Shown here: piece by piece, positions 33,722 through 42,980 of the stretch
Layout: each line of letters opens with the position of its first letter
How positions within the stretch are numbered: the first letter of the stretch is position 1
Source: Anthoceros angustus
Taxonomy: Eukaryota; Streptophyta; Anthocerotopsida; Anthocerotales; Anthocerotaceae
Reading direction: 5' to 3'
Length of the DNA stretch: 64,000 nt
Assembly (NCBI GenBank): GCA_010909165.1
Contig: VJWM01000220.1
Coordinates: 124,001 to 188,000 of the forward strand
Made by a program: the position numbers and the translations under genes
Notes under the pieces: model-generated
What the model was told of the DNA's origin: nothing
Databases searched by the model: none
The model's input: only the letters and a program-made list of their open reading frames with translations

Positions 33722-33904
33722 AGGTGTTGCCCTCGCGGCGCACGGCATGATGCAACATGAGCCACCAGCACAGGTGCGAGGAGCTTGGGAGAGGGAATCT
33801 TCGCGGGCATACCTGCGAGACACATGCAGGTGGCCTGAAAGTGACGGGTTTTCTCCCGTGAGCGGAGCGGCCAGCCGAACGGCTGTACCGGACCCCCGAC
33901 GCGC

Positions 33905-33958
33905 CCACCAATGGCGCATCGGCCACCAATGGCGCATCGGCCACCAATGGCGCATCGG
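33905..33958 (+). repeat. 18-bp tandem repeat, three perfect copies
   Basis: CCACCAATGGCGCATCGG occurs three times without change at 33905, 33923 and 33941, inside the GC-rich segment between the second copia fragment and the 3' LTR. Confidence 0.95.
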
Positions 33959-34032
33959 GGGTGGTTGGGGCCGGATAAACCCGCAACCGGTTTATCCGCA
34001 AGTTATTTTCAATCATTCTTTTAAAAGGGACA

Positions 34033-34190
34033 CTCAACAGGTCCCCCATCCCGGTACTGATCCGGGTATAGGATGCTTAACTGCGGAGCTTTGATGAAGC
34101 TCCGTGTAACAGCCCGGGGTATAGGATGGTTTTGCGGAGCTTTGATGAAGCTCCGTGTAGCAGCCCAGTAAGACCACACCACGAAATAAC
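34033..34190 (-). repeat. 5S-rRNA-like sequence with repeated hairpin (Cassandra-like?)
   Basis: On the minus strand, CATCAAAGCTCCGCAGTTAAGC is close to the 5S rRNA segment CATCAGAACTCCGCAGTTAAGC that carries the A box. It is followed at 5S-like distance by AGTACCGGGATGGGGGACC, resembling the C box GGATGGGTGACC. The 5' part is duplicated: CGGAGCTT-TGATG-AAGCTCCG occurs at 34084 and at 34135. This is not an intact 5S gene. Cassandra TRIM elements carry 5S sequence in their LTRs, so a Cassandra relative or a 5S pseudogene are both possible. Confidence 0.6.
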
Positions 34191-34341
34191 CATGTAAAGT
34201 TTTGGTATATTTACTTTTTCAGCTCTTAGTATCGGTTTATTTCTTTTTAAGCTTATAACTTTGAATTAAGTGGGAGCCTATTAATGTTTTAGACCTCATT
34301 TTAAAGCTAGAGTTCACCCCTACATTCATAGTGAGTGGGAG

Positions 34342-34608
34342 TGATGAAATATATCTAGTTTAGGGTACTATTCATTAGGGCCACATTACTTAAACATTAT
34401 TTTATCATCTAGGGCATTAGGTAGTTACCTATTTAGTTGCTCTAGGTAGTTAGTAGTTATATTAGTTACAACAACTTGGTGGTTATAACAACATATTGTT
34501 ATAACCACCTAACCACCTCAACCACTTAGCCTATATAAAGGCTTGTACTTTACTCTTTAATTCAATCACATTGTAGCACTTCGTGCCTAAGAGCTATGAT
34601 TCTCATTA
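34342..34608 (+). repeat. copia 3' LTR (267 bp)
   Basis: Begins TGATGAAATATATC directly after a purine-rich GTGAGTGGGAG (polypurine tract) and ends CTCATTA, followed by the TSD AAATC. Same family as the 5' LTR, with a 15-bp deletion and about seven substitutions. Confidence 0.9.
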
Positions 34609-35005
34609 AAATCTAGCTCGGTGACTCTCTGATTTTAGTTTTTCATTAGCGCTCTTTCCTTAATCCATTTTTTATAATCCAAATTTGAAATATCTATAAC
34701 TCAAATAAACAATCAACAACAATAGTTCATCCTTGAATTCTCGTATTGCACCCGTTAAATAGTCTTTGAATCGTCGCATGACACTTCTTTAGCTTGTATG
34801 GCTAAGAGTTGCTTGCAGCCATCGGAGACTGAAAAAAAATTCGGGTTTGAGAAGGACTTCTTGACAAGATTGTTCACTGAGTTTTTTAAGCAAAATCTCT
34901 TTGAAGTAGCAAACAGTGCACATGACAGTTTGGAAGTGATACTTGGTCTTAGTCTTCAGAAACCAAAGGGCATTCGTGTTCGCCGTAGGAACAAAATTAT
35001 TCTCA

Positions 35006-35094
35006 TTGCCGGGAATTAAACCTTGGTAAAAATCAAATAACAAGTATGGACCAACTTAGCGTTCATACTTAAACCACTATACTACAACAAGTTT
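35006..35094 (-). mobile_element. tRNA-Asp-derived relic or SINE head
   Basis: Minus strand reads TTGTTGTAGTATAGTGGTTT then AAGTATGAACGC, very close to the 5' half of plant tRNA-Asp(GUC). About 45 bases further it reads AAGGTTTAATTCCCGGCAATG, matching the T-arm and acceptor end, with B-box GGTTCGA changed to GGTTTAA as expected from CpG decay. The anticodon region is replaced by unrelated sequence, so it is not a working tRNA. A pseudogene or a tRNA-Asp-derived SINE head fits; sequence continues on the minus strand toward 34790. Confidence 0.65.
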
Positions 35095-35700
35095 GTTATA
35101 CATTACGTCATGTATACACGCCTTGCTTGGCCAAACCCTGGCCCGTTCGGGCCATATTGGGGAACTATTTGTGTGGCGCGGCGCGCTTTGTCCAGCTTTG
35201 TTTTATTATTCTGTTTTGCTTTGTTCAACTACGAGCAAGTCACCATAGGAGCGTGTCTCAGCCATCTCCAAAACATTTTTTGCTGCTGCGGCCTTCATGT
35301 GCGTGATTTTCGGAGTGCTGATCGAGTGCAACATAGGGGCCGCTAATTTCTTTTAGCTCGATGAGGAACAATTTTGGATGCGGCAGCAAAATCGAAATCT
35401 TGCTTCAACCCTCCGCCCTGAGACCTGCGATTTTTTCTTGGTGAAGGATTTTGTTTGAGCCCGCCGCAAATAAAGGTCCACTTCTCTCCTTGTCTTGTGC
35501 GTTGTGTGCTTCACTTCATATTTAGTATCTAATTCTCAAGTGATATGTGGATGTTTACATGACAACTTTATTTACATAAGACTATAAGTGCGAACGAAGT
35601 ACATTGGTACGTGGAATTTATCTACGCGGAAATTTATCGTTGATCGTATGTGTACTAGTCTGCCACACAATCAATGATAAGGTCGGAACAACTAAAATAT
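35095..35700. other. non-genic stretch
   Basis: No gene recognised. The part near 35561 (ACAACTTTATTTACATAAGA, then CTATAAGTGCGAACGAAG) may be a diverged partial unit of the tandem array that follows. Confidence 0.4.
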
Positions 35701-36245
35701 GATAATTGTTAACAAGACTATACAAGAACGTCAATTGAATGAAATGCAGTTAAATGTTAGCTCTATTTAATATTAGCTCTATTTAATAGTAGTTCTATTT
35801 TCCCAAATGAATGAATTAATCTCTCTGGGTTATGGTATAATGCATATATGCTTTAGTTTTTGAACTGAGTGTTATAATATGATACTATCAATATGATTAC
35901 TACTATGAAAGCTTCAATTGAACGAAGTGCAATTGACTATTAGTTCCATTTAAAATTAGCGTTATTTAATATTAGCTCTAGTTTCCATCTTAATGGAGTT
36001 AATCCTTCCAGATCTTGACATCATGTAGATAGACCTTTGTTTTGGATGTAAGTGCTAAAATATGATAAAGTCAACATGATCATGTGAGGCTTCAACTGAA
36101 CAAAGTGCAATTGAATTTTAGTTCTATGAAATTAGCATCATTAAATATTAACTATATTTGGCATATTCAAGGAGTTAGTCCTTGTGCGTTGATGCACAGA
36201 GGTAGTTCATTAGATGAAGCGAGAGAAAAAGATGGGGCCCTTCAC
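35701..36245 (+). repeat. ~182-bp diverged tandem repeat, three units
   Basis: Three units start at about 35701, 35881 and 36064 (spacing 180 and 183). Each begins with (A)ATATGATAA/ATATGATAC and contains TTCAATTGAACGAAGTGCAA or a variant, then AATATTAGCTCTA or a variant. A possible earlier partial unit starts near 35561. Units differ by many substitutions. There is no coding content. Confidence 0.8.
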
Positions 36246-36841
36246 AAAATGGATCTGCCATGACAACAAGCTTCTATCTACACTTTCCTAACCGGGTTCA
36301 TAAAACTTGGCCCCATGTGCAAAGTGGAGAACTCACAATCCGTGCCGCACATGCGAAGCCCTCCCTGAGTGGTTGCCACTAGTGGACGCGTGGCAGGAAA
36401 GCCCTCCGTCCTCCAGCGCAATCGGAGGACACCTGTCTCTACACCCACCGCCTATATCCCGCATCTCAGTCCAGGATGCGGAAAGGTGGCCAATGCAGAG
36501 TTGGAAGGCGCTGCCATGACGACGATTGCGATCTGGAGATATGGCACAATGGTTAGCGGGGAGATGAGAGGCAAGCAGGCCAAGTCTGGTAAATAGGCAA
36601 GATGAGGGAAGGGCAGGCACGGAAAACTAGAGATCAGGTAGTAAAGACCCTGATTTGGCAAGCAAGTTCATGCACATACTAGAGTGAGAGGTTCTCGGGG
36701 ACATGCCCCGAGGTGGACCTTGTAACTGTGAGACAAGTAGTAGTCTCTCATCGGATCTTACTTTTCTTAGAGAAGTCTGCAAGAAACAGTGGGACCGATA
36801 ATTATGGGCAAGAGACAAACCAATGATAGTGCAATTTTAAT
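36246..36841. other. non-genic stretch
   Basis: No gene or named repeat recognised. Short ORFs only. Confidence 0.4.
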
Positions 36842-38324
36842 CACTAAACGTCCAAGAGTTTCGGATCGAGACTTTGAACCTATTTTTTCTACCGTAACTA
36901 ATTCATAGAAATTTAAAAATTTACTATTGATTAACCCCATGCTGAGGTTTCAAAAATTGGCAACCTTGAAGGCCATTGAATCGCCTTGGAATGGGAGCAG
37001 AGGGGCATGGCAACGGCGATGAGGCATTGCGAGCTGGAAAAGAAACAAAGTGCGAGGTTGAACTGCGGCGAGCAAAGAGAGTGGTATGGTCCGGCCACGG
37101 TCCCGCCACTTAGCCGGTGCCATGGACCTGCCCAGCAGGTGGGTCCACTCTCTCTCTTCACTGGCCTTGAATGACCGTTCTGGTTTTAGAATTGCATAAC
37201 CACTGAATTGGCTGTTGCCCATGATTGTCGATCCCATTGTTGCTTGCACACATTTTCATGAAAGGTAAGATCCAATGAGAGATTGCCACTTGTCTCGCCC
37301 TTACAAGTCCACCTCGGCTAGCGACGTGCTACCACTTCCCGACTCCACCTTGGAGGTGTAGTGCACTGCTTGTTGTTCGGGAGTTTCTATACCTATTCCA
37401 TGTGAAATGGGCCTCTGACCGTGCAAGTGCAGCGAGCACGAGGAGTGTAGGAGAGCCAGAGGCTGGAGGACGGTGTCCTCGTGGGCTCCGGGTATGCACG
37501 TGAGATCCGTAGTGAGTGGCAGGAGAGAGAATCCGGCCATGTCCACTAATGACAGCGACCTAGTAGGGAGGGGCTTCGCATGCGCGGCACGAAAGGGCCT
37601 CGCCGTTTCTCTTGGTGTATCTGATGAACTATCAATCAATTTTCCTTGGATTTCTCGCGGTGATTGGCAGTGATCTTTCAGCATTTCCAATTGTATTTTT
37701 TACCTGAGCCCGTGGCTGGAATAGTTCGAAAGACCCCAAAGAAGGGCATCCCGACCGAAACTCCGGGAGGTTCCTTTCACATTGGAAACTACAATTCTAC
37801 TTCAATGAAGGCAACCAAAGGCTTGTTGGAAAGCCTGCATAGAGCTTGGCACTACTCTAATTAATCTATGATCACAACATTTACAGAAAATCAGAAACCA
37901 CAATGCTTGAATTTCTCGGAAAATAGGGATAGTTGTGTAGGGGTTAAAACCGGAATGGCAAGTCAAGGCCACTGAAGAGAGAGAGTGAACCCCTCTGCTA
38001 GGCGGGACCAGGGCATCGGCTAGATGGGGAGACCACGGCCGGACCATGCCACTCCCCTTGCTCGCCGCAGTTCTGCGCCGTGCTCCGTTTCTTTCCCAGC
38101 CAGCCATGCATTGTCGTCGATGGCATGGGTCTTCTACTCCCTATCCTAGGCCATTCAATGGCCTTCAAAGTTATCAATTTCGGAAACCTGGGCATGGGTA
38201 GATGCGCCTTTTCGCGGTCGACTAAATCCGATCATTCATAGAAAAATTCTAAATTTTTATGAATTAATTACGATATGAAAAATAAGTCCAAAGTCTCGAT
38301 CCGAGACGTTTTGTCGTTTAGTGG
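36842..38324. repeat. long inverted repeat, ~350-bp arms
   Basis: Left arm about 36842-37188 and right arm about 37945-38324 are diverged reverse complements. The left arm starts CACTAAACGTCCAAGAGTTT. The reverse complement of the right arm starts CACTAAACGACAAAACGTCT, and both continue with TCGGATCGAGACTTTG. Further matches include AAGGCCATTGAAT, AAAGAAAC, AACTGCGGCGAGCAA, ATGGTCCGGCC and CACTCTCTCTCTTCA. The spacer is about 750 bp. It could be a non-autonomous foldback or TIR element. No transposase ORF or clear target duplication was found. Confidence 0.8.
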
Positions 38325-38604
38325 TTAACTGCGGAATTCTCAAGGTTTCCAACGGCAAGCTCCGCGACGCCCAAAACGCTCACCCACGGGTAACCTACGA
38401 CGGTGTTCCCAACTCTTGTCCAGTCTTGAGCAGTCTTACAAAATGAAATTGTTGCAGGGTAGGCAGAACGCGCATTGGCGTCTCGTCCCTAATAGAATAT
38501 CCCGTCGCAAGGGAAGAGCCTAACTGCAGGGAAGCAGCCGCAAAAGATGCTCTCCCGAGAGTTCGTAAATCAAAGGCTACAACCACTGGCCAATATCATC
38601 GCAC

Positions 38605-38730
38605 GCCAAACTAGAGGAGTTAGTGTAGGAATGAGCTAGAAGCTGCTTTAGTAGGAAGCATGCCGAGGCTTTTTCCAGTCAACAAAGTATAGCCACCAGG
38701 ATTGCTCAACCTGTCGCCTATATTCTCCAC
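38605..38730 (+). repeat. dispersed repeat, copy also at 44075-44190
   Basis: Sequence around GAGGAGTTAGTGTAGGAATG and GCTAGAAGCTGCTTTAGTAG matches 44075-44190 (GAGAAGTTGGTGTACCGATG, then GCTAGAAGGTGCTTTAGTAG) over about 110 bp in the same orientation, with scattered changes. Function unknown. Confidence 0.75.
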
Positions 38731-38757
38731 AGGAGCCTAACCGCTGTTGAGCTGTAG

Positions 38758-38846
38758 CATCTGGCAACCTGTGGGAGCTGCAACCTAGTAACAACGTTCT
38801 CCTTGAGCAACATTTTGCTGGTCAGAGTGTCAGCGATTACACTTAG
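38758..38846 (+). pseudogene. fragment of ABCI17-like last exon
   Basis: Encodes [20 protein letters not shown], then GQSVSDYT and stop. This matches the last codons of the ABCI17-like gene ([20 protein letters not shown], then GNSLAEYT) with the same TAG. Similarity seems to continue weakly past the stop, so this is a DNA-level fragment copy. It has no Walker motifs and cannot work. Confidence 0.9.
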
Positions 38847-39083
38847 ACTCGAAAATTGAGCCTTAACGAAGATGGCATCCTCTGTGAAATAGGTGAGGGA
38901 TTCAGGGAAATTGGGGGGATTGGGAATGGGGTGCATCGAGCATGGCTTTGGATGACCGGATACAGAATGTATGTTCCTCATCGAAATCGCGTCTGAGGCC
39001 TTCCTTCATTTCACAATGACAGCAGGCAAGCGGAAAAAAGCTCACAGCAGCTAGTAATCTTCTCTCTCAAACTAAATGGAGTT

Positions 39084-40470
39084 GTGGATGTTGGAGAGCC
39101 AGCAGGCCCTGAGCATGCGATTCAGGAAGTGCTGGAAAGCAGCCAAGAAGAGGTACCTGTGACTGAGGAAGTGGTAAGGGTGTCTGAGGAATTGCAATTC
39201 CATGTGGGGGATCAGCTGAATATCGTGCGGACTGATTTGTTGGGATTCTTGAAAACCAAGGGGGTTGCGATGTTAGCATCTGTGGAAGAGGAAAAAAAGG
39301 GAGATCCGTTATGGAGGGTGGATAAACTGGAAAAGCTCATGTTATCGACAGGGGCATCGGTTAAGGAGCTTCGGAACAACATGGTGAACTTGGAGACAAC
39401 GATGCAGAAAGGGATGCAGTGGTTTGGCACAAGCTTTGGCAACCTGGACAACGATATGAAAGTACTGAAGAAAATGTCACGTAGTCAAGGTAAGCAGATA
39501 GAAGACATCGCGAAGAGGCTGAAGAACTCAGAAGAGAGCCAGCGGCAGGAACAAGGTTCGAAGGTGCAGGGAAAGGAAATTGTGTTCCAGACAGTGCAAC
39601 CTGGGCAAGACGTCACCGATGATGTGTCAGTTCCAGTGCCGCTGGAGCTGGGAGCCTCACTGTCTGCACCAATGGAGGACAAAAACATGCTGCTGACTAG
39701 GCAGATTGGTTTTGACATCAATGTGGAAGTGCTGTATGCTGACATGGTGTGCAACCTGGAGAAATATCTTACAGCCGTCTGAATGCGTGTGCCCGCGAGA
39801 ATACTCACAGACACAGGAGTTACAATGTCCGATTCAAGGGCTATTGGGAAAAGGCGATAGAAACAGACCCCTACTATTTTGTCGACAACTTCAAGACATG
39901 GCTGGGCACTCACTGGATTCAACGTTCCGGTCCACAGAATCGTTGGAGTGTGGAGGCCTCCGATGCAGAGGTCCAGGTGGCCTCTCCTGGCCGACGATGC
40001 GAGCTCTCGTTACAACGATCCCCCCATGAAGCGTGGGAATGTCCGACCCAGAGATGTTGTAGTGAAAATGAAGAGCATCAAGGATGCACAGGCGCTCCTA
40101 GCGCTATCTGACCGTATCAGGCTCTGTAGTTTATTGCGTCAATGAGGATGCTTGTCATATTTGGGGGTCAGACTTCGTCGCCAAGAATGCTGATCAGATG
40201 CTTTCCAAGCACCCTTTCCAAGCCATGTGGGAAAACCCACCTAGCCATTCTACATGCCCTCTTTTCCCATGCCATAGTGAGATCGGTCCGTTGCACCCAT
40301 CGGTTCCACCATCGCGAGTGACTATGTTCCCCATCCGCCACCAAGAGTGTAACCCTACATAAGAAAGGAGTGTTCTACTGGATTATGTGTTGGGTGTTGT
40401 GCCCTTCGTTGGGTTTTTCCCCTTTGTTTTTGGGTGGATGGGTTTTTCCATCTCTTTTTTATTACAACAT
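39084..40470 (+). mobile_element. LINE remnant: ORF1-like coiled-coil protein and 3' tail
   Basis: An ORF at 39084-39782 encodes 232 aa with a Glu-rich N-terminus and a long coiled coil (residues ~70-160). After frame changes, 39790-40145 gives SYNVRFKGYWEKA, VHRIVGVWRPP and RPRDVVVKMKSIKDAQALLA, an order that recalls the RNA-binding part of plant L1-type ORF1 proteins. ORF2 is missing. At 40395-40465 lies the same TTTGTTTTTGGGTGGATGGG tail, followed by TTTTTCCATCTC, that ends the LINE at 1.46 kb. Non-functional. Assignment to L1-type is inferred. Confidence 0.55.
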
Positions 40471-41495
40471 GAAGCTGGCGAATGCCAAGTTCAGAACAAG
40501 AAATGCATCTTGGTGATATGTTGCATATCAGGCGAACGGGCGATGAAGGTTTTGGCCGACATCAAAGACAGAGACACGAAATGGTGGTGTAGAAATATGG
40601 CACGTTTCGTTTCCCCCCTCTGTGGACGTTCTTCCTCTTCTCAATCTGATAAAAACGTGTTCAGGGTGCCCTTTGAAACTTTGGTGTATCAGCTCCTTCC
40701 TTAGCGACGCATCGAAGAAGTACTGACCCATGACCCCATTTGACGGTGAAGAAGGAGCCAGTTCACTCGAGAGGAGAGGGAGAGCCCCACCTCATGTCCG
40801 AGGCAGGATCAAACCACCCCGCATTCATTGGTGTTGTGTTGCTTAGGCACAACGACCTGCAAACAGCATGGCCGATAATTGAGCGATGGTTTCTGTTGCA
40901 ACGCTCTCTTTGGAAGTGTGACTGGGTAATATCAGTATCAAGTCACCACTGTAACGACCTTAGGGCTAACCTTGAATGGCCATGGCTTGAAGGTTTGTAA
41001 TGGCCATGGCTTGAAGGTTTGTAATGGCCATGGCGCGGAGACCAGGAATTGGCGGCAAGTGGTCACCGTCCGCCCCGGGAGAAGCCGCGAGCCCCGCATA
41101 TACAGTGTCAGCGCTTGCACGACAATAAAAACCCCAAATCCTAAATCTTGAAGTGATGCGAACTACATAGCTTTTCCCAACCCCTACTCTCTCACCAAGC
41201 TGCTGAAATTACTGTAAATGGCCAGAAGGTCAGTCGTGAGCGTGCTTTCCACAGAGAATTGCTCGTAGAAAGGACTGCTTGCCCCCCTCCTCCGGCGAAG
41301 ATTGTTTCAGGAGTCGCTCGGAGCAGCGAAGGGGACATGGAGGCTGATCACCAATTGGTACAGTCTCAGCCTCTGGACGAGTAGTCCAAGTACGATTCTC
41401 CAGAACTTCAGCTGCGGACTAAGAAGCAAACGCTGCGCGAGGAGAGTGGGACAGTGCCAGCTCGGGAGCTCGAGCGAGGGAGAGCAATGTGCCCT
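40471..41495. other. non-genic stretch with 24-bp tandem repeat
   Basis: Contains AATGGCCATGGCTTGAAGGT plus TTGT (24 bp) twice perfectly at 40975-40998 and 40999-41022, then a partial third unit. Also contains one copy (about 40490-40560) of a dispersed repeat around GTTCAGAACAAGAAATGCAT, related copies of which lie near 41680-41745 and 43945-44005. No gene recognised. Confidence 0.6.
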
Positions 41496-41760
41496 CGGGA
41501 AGACAGAAAATCCAGGGAAGCACAGGGGAGACTGGGGACCCAGCAGGCCCTGAGCTCACGAATCGGGAAGTGCTGGCAAGCAGCGAAGAAGATGTAGCTG
41601 TGACTGAGGATGTAGGAAGGGTGTTTGAAGAATTGCAACGTGATCAAGGAGAATATACTAGAATGAAGTGGGGAGGGCCAACTCCAGAACAAGGTCAGCA
41701 CTTTGGTAATATGGTGCACATCAGGCGAATGGGAGATCAACCAGCGGACACTGCCTGATA
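41496..41760 (+). pseudogene. second LINE ORF1-like N-terminal fragment
   Basis: Encodes GDPAGPELTNREVLASSEED, then VAVTEDVGRVFEELQRDQGE, aligned to the N-terminus of the 39084 ORF (GEPAGPEHAIQEVLESSQEE, then VPVTEEVVRVSEELQFHVGD). The match then ends in the dispersed GAACAAGG…GCACATCAGGCGAATGGG repeat. A truncated copy of the same element family. Confidence 0.75.
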
Positions 41761-41879
41761 GATGTAACACGTAAGGTGTGTTAACGAGATTTTGATCGCC
41801 GACGAAGACAGATACATTACTTCAAGAATCTAGTATTCCCCCTTCAGAAGAAAACAGGAAACCAAATTTGAAGCATACG

Positions 41880-42650
41880 GACTCCTAGATCTGATTACTC
41901 TCTAGCCCCTGTCCGATCGATGCTATCTACAACACGATCAGCTGGCACACTCTCGAGGACTCAGGTTTGGAAAGATCTCCAATGCTATGCCGGCGTTGCC
42001 AACAAGAAAAGAATCTGCCCGCACACTGACTTCAGGGAGGCTCAGGTCTGTATGTCTCTCCGATGGTCCAACATATCCTGTCAGTAAAGCCTTACGTACC
42101 TGTGTATTTATCCTCATAAGTTGTGTTGACATCGTTTAAAAGAACCTAAAACAAAAAAGGACTTCTCAGTCATCTTGCACCCACAATATTCCAGGAACAC
42201 ATCACCCAGCAGGTATTTAAAATTTCATCGGCTTCATCTACAAAGTCCTGATTCACCATGAGCCATTTCTCTGCAGCAAACGCATCACCCAGCTGTACAA
42301 TACCTCGAGATGATGGTGAAGGAGGGTCCACCTTCCTGCTCGACACACCTGAAAAAACAGTGTCGAAGCAGCAACAGCAAAACTGCTGGCTAGCTAAAGG
42401 ATAAGGAAAGACTCGTGAAAAAAAAACGAGCTCCAACCCACCCAATATTCCCAGTGTCTGATGACTTGAGCGTCTATCAATGTTCACCAGCCCAGAAATC
42501 ATTACCAGGTTCAAGGGATGCACCCACGTTTACATTTGCCAAAACCTTAGTTCGTCTACTCTCCTTTTCACCTTCACCGGTAACCAAAGAAGAGTTTTTA
42601 TAGCGTCCTCAACGATGGCGTTCATCAAAGCTGTGTTGAAGTTCGTCCCG
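41880..42650 (-). pseudogene. DEG9-type protease gene fragment, introns retained
   Basis: Pieces align to parts of the full gene at 44.4-48.7 kb, exons and introns alike. 41890-42060 matches the C-terminal exon (PSERHTDLSLPEVSVRADSF versus [20 protein letters not shown]). 42080-42130 is an eroded [12 protein letters not shown] exon. 42180-42400 covers the PDZ-side exon (GVSSRKVDPPSPSSR versus [15 protein letters not shown]) with flanking intron. 42430-42480 covers the exon encoding ENIGW, as intron-edge sequence. Several exons between are missing. Retained introns show DNA-level segmental duplication, not retrocopying. Confidence 0.85.
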
Positions 42651-42677
42651 TTCTCGGCATCGACAGAAGACAGTCTG

Positions 42678-42980
42678 GAAAACAACGAGACAGTCGCTCA
42701 TAGAATGCCCGGATGAAACCTCCCCGCTCTCTTGCTGACTCTTTGACCCTCAGACAGCGTTGGCCTGTTTGCCAGACTGCATTCGGTGATGGGCTTCAAA
42801 AAATGGACAACAGCATATAGCTTCCCTCCACTGACGCCGCCGCGACGCCGCAAGTAGGGCAGACAAGGAGAAGCTATATGTTGTTGCTGCTTGCGGCACT
42901 TCTCATGCTACCGCAACATATAGCTTCTTCAGAGTAACAAGAGTGACACCTCGTAGCGAAGCGACTGTCTCGTTGTTTTC
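42678..42980. repeat. inverted repeat with 21-bp perfect outer arms
   Basis: 42678-42698 and 42960-42980 are perfect 21-bp reverse complements (GAAAACAACGAGACAGTCGC + T). Inside, CAACAGCATATAGCTTC (about 42809) pairs with GAAGCTATATGTTGTTG (42870), and the motif occurs again in direct orientation at 42913 (CAACATATAGCTTC). No gene recognised within. Confidence 0.8.

Larger units (their letters stand above)
25715..34613 (+). mobile_element. rearranged Ty1/copia composite, TSD AAATC
   Basis: The 5-mer AAATC sits at 25715-25719 directly before the 5' LTR and at 34609-34613 directly after the 3' LTR, so the outer boundaries are those of a single LTR retrotransposon insertion. Inside, from left to right: 5' LTR, PBS, a short gag start fused into mid-integrase, integrase C-terminus and partial RT; then a second copy of LTR-PBS-integrase-RT, followed by the rest of RT and RNase H; then a SINE-like piece; then gag, protease and integrase N-terminus of a different copia element, with the integrase part duplicated; then a 5S-like GC-rich piece; then a polypurine tract and 3' LTR. 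The normal copia order is gag-PR-INT-RT-RH. The element is defective. Confidence 0.85.

Noticed and set aside
34084-34155. Hammerhead or viroid-like RNA around the repeated GGAGCTTTGATGAAGCTCC hairpin
   Set aside because: No CUGAUGA/GAAA core in proper arrangement; 5S-like similarity explains the motif better.
35701-36245. CRISPR-like array
   Set aside because: Units of ~182 bp diverge throughout without a constant repeat and unique spacer; eukaryotic tandem repeat.
36540-36600. A-box-like TGGCACAATGGTTAGCGG as a SINE
   Set aside because: No B box within 60 bases on the same strand.
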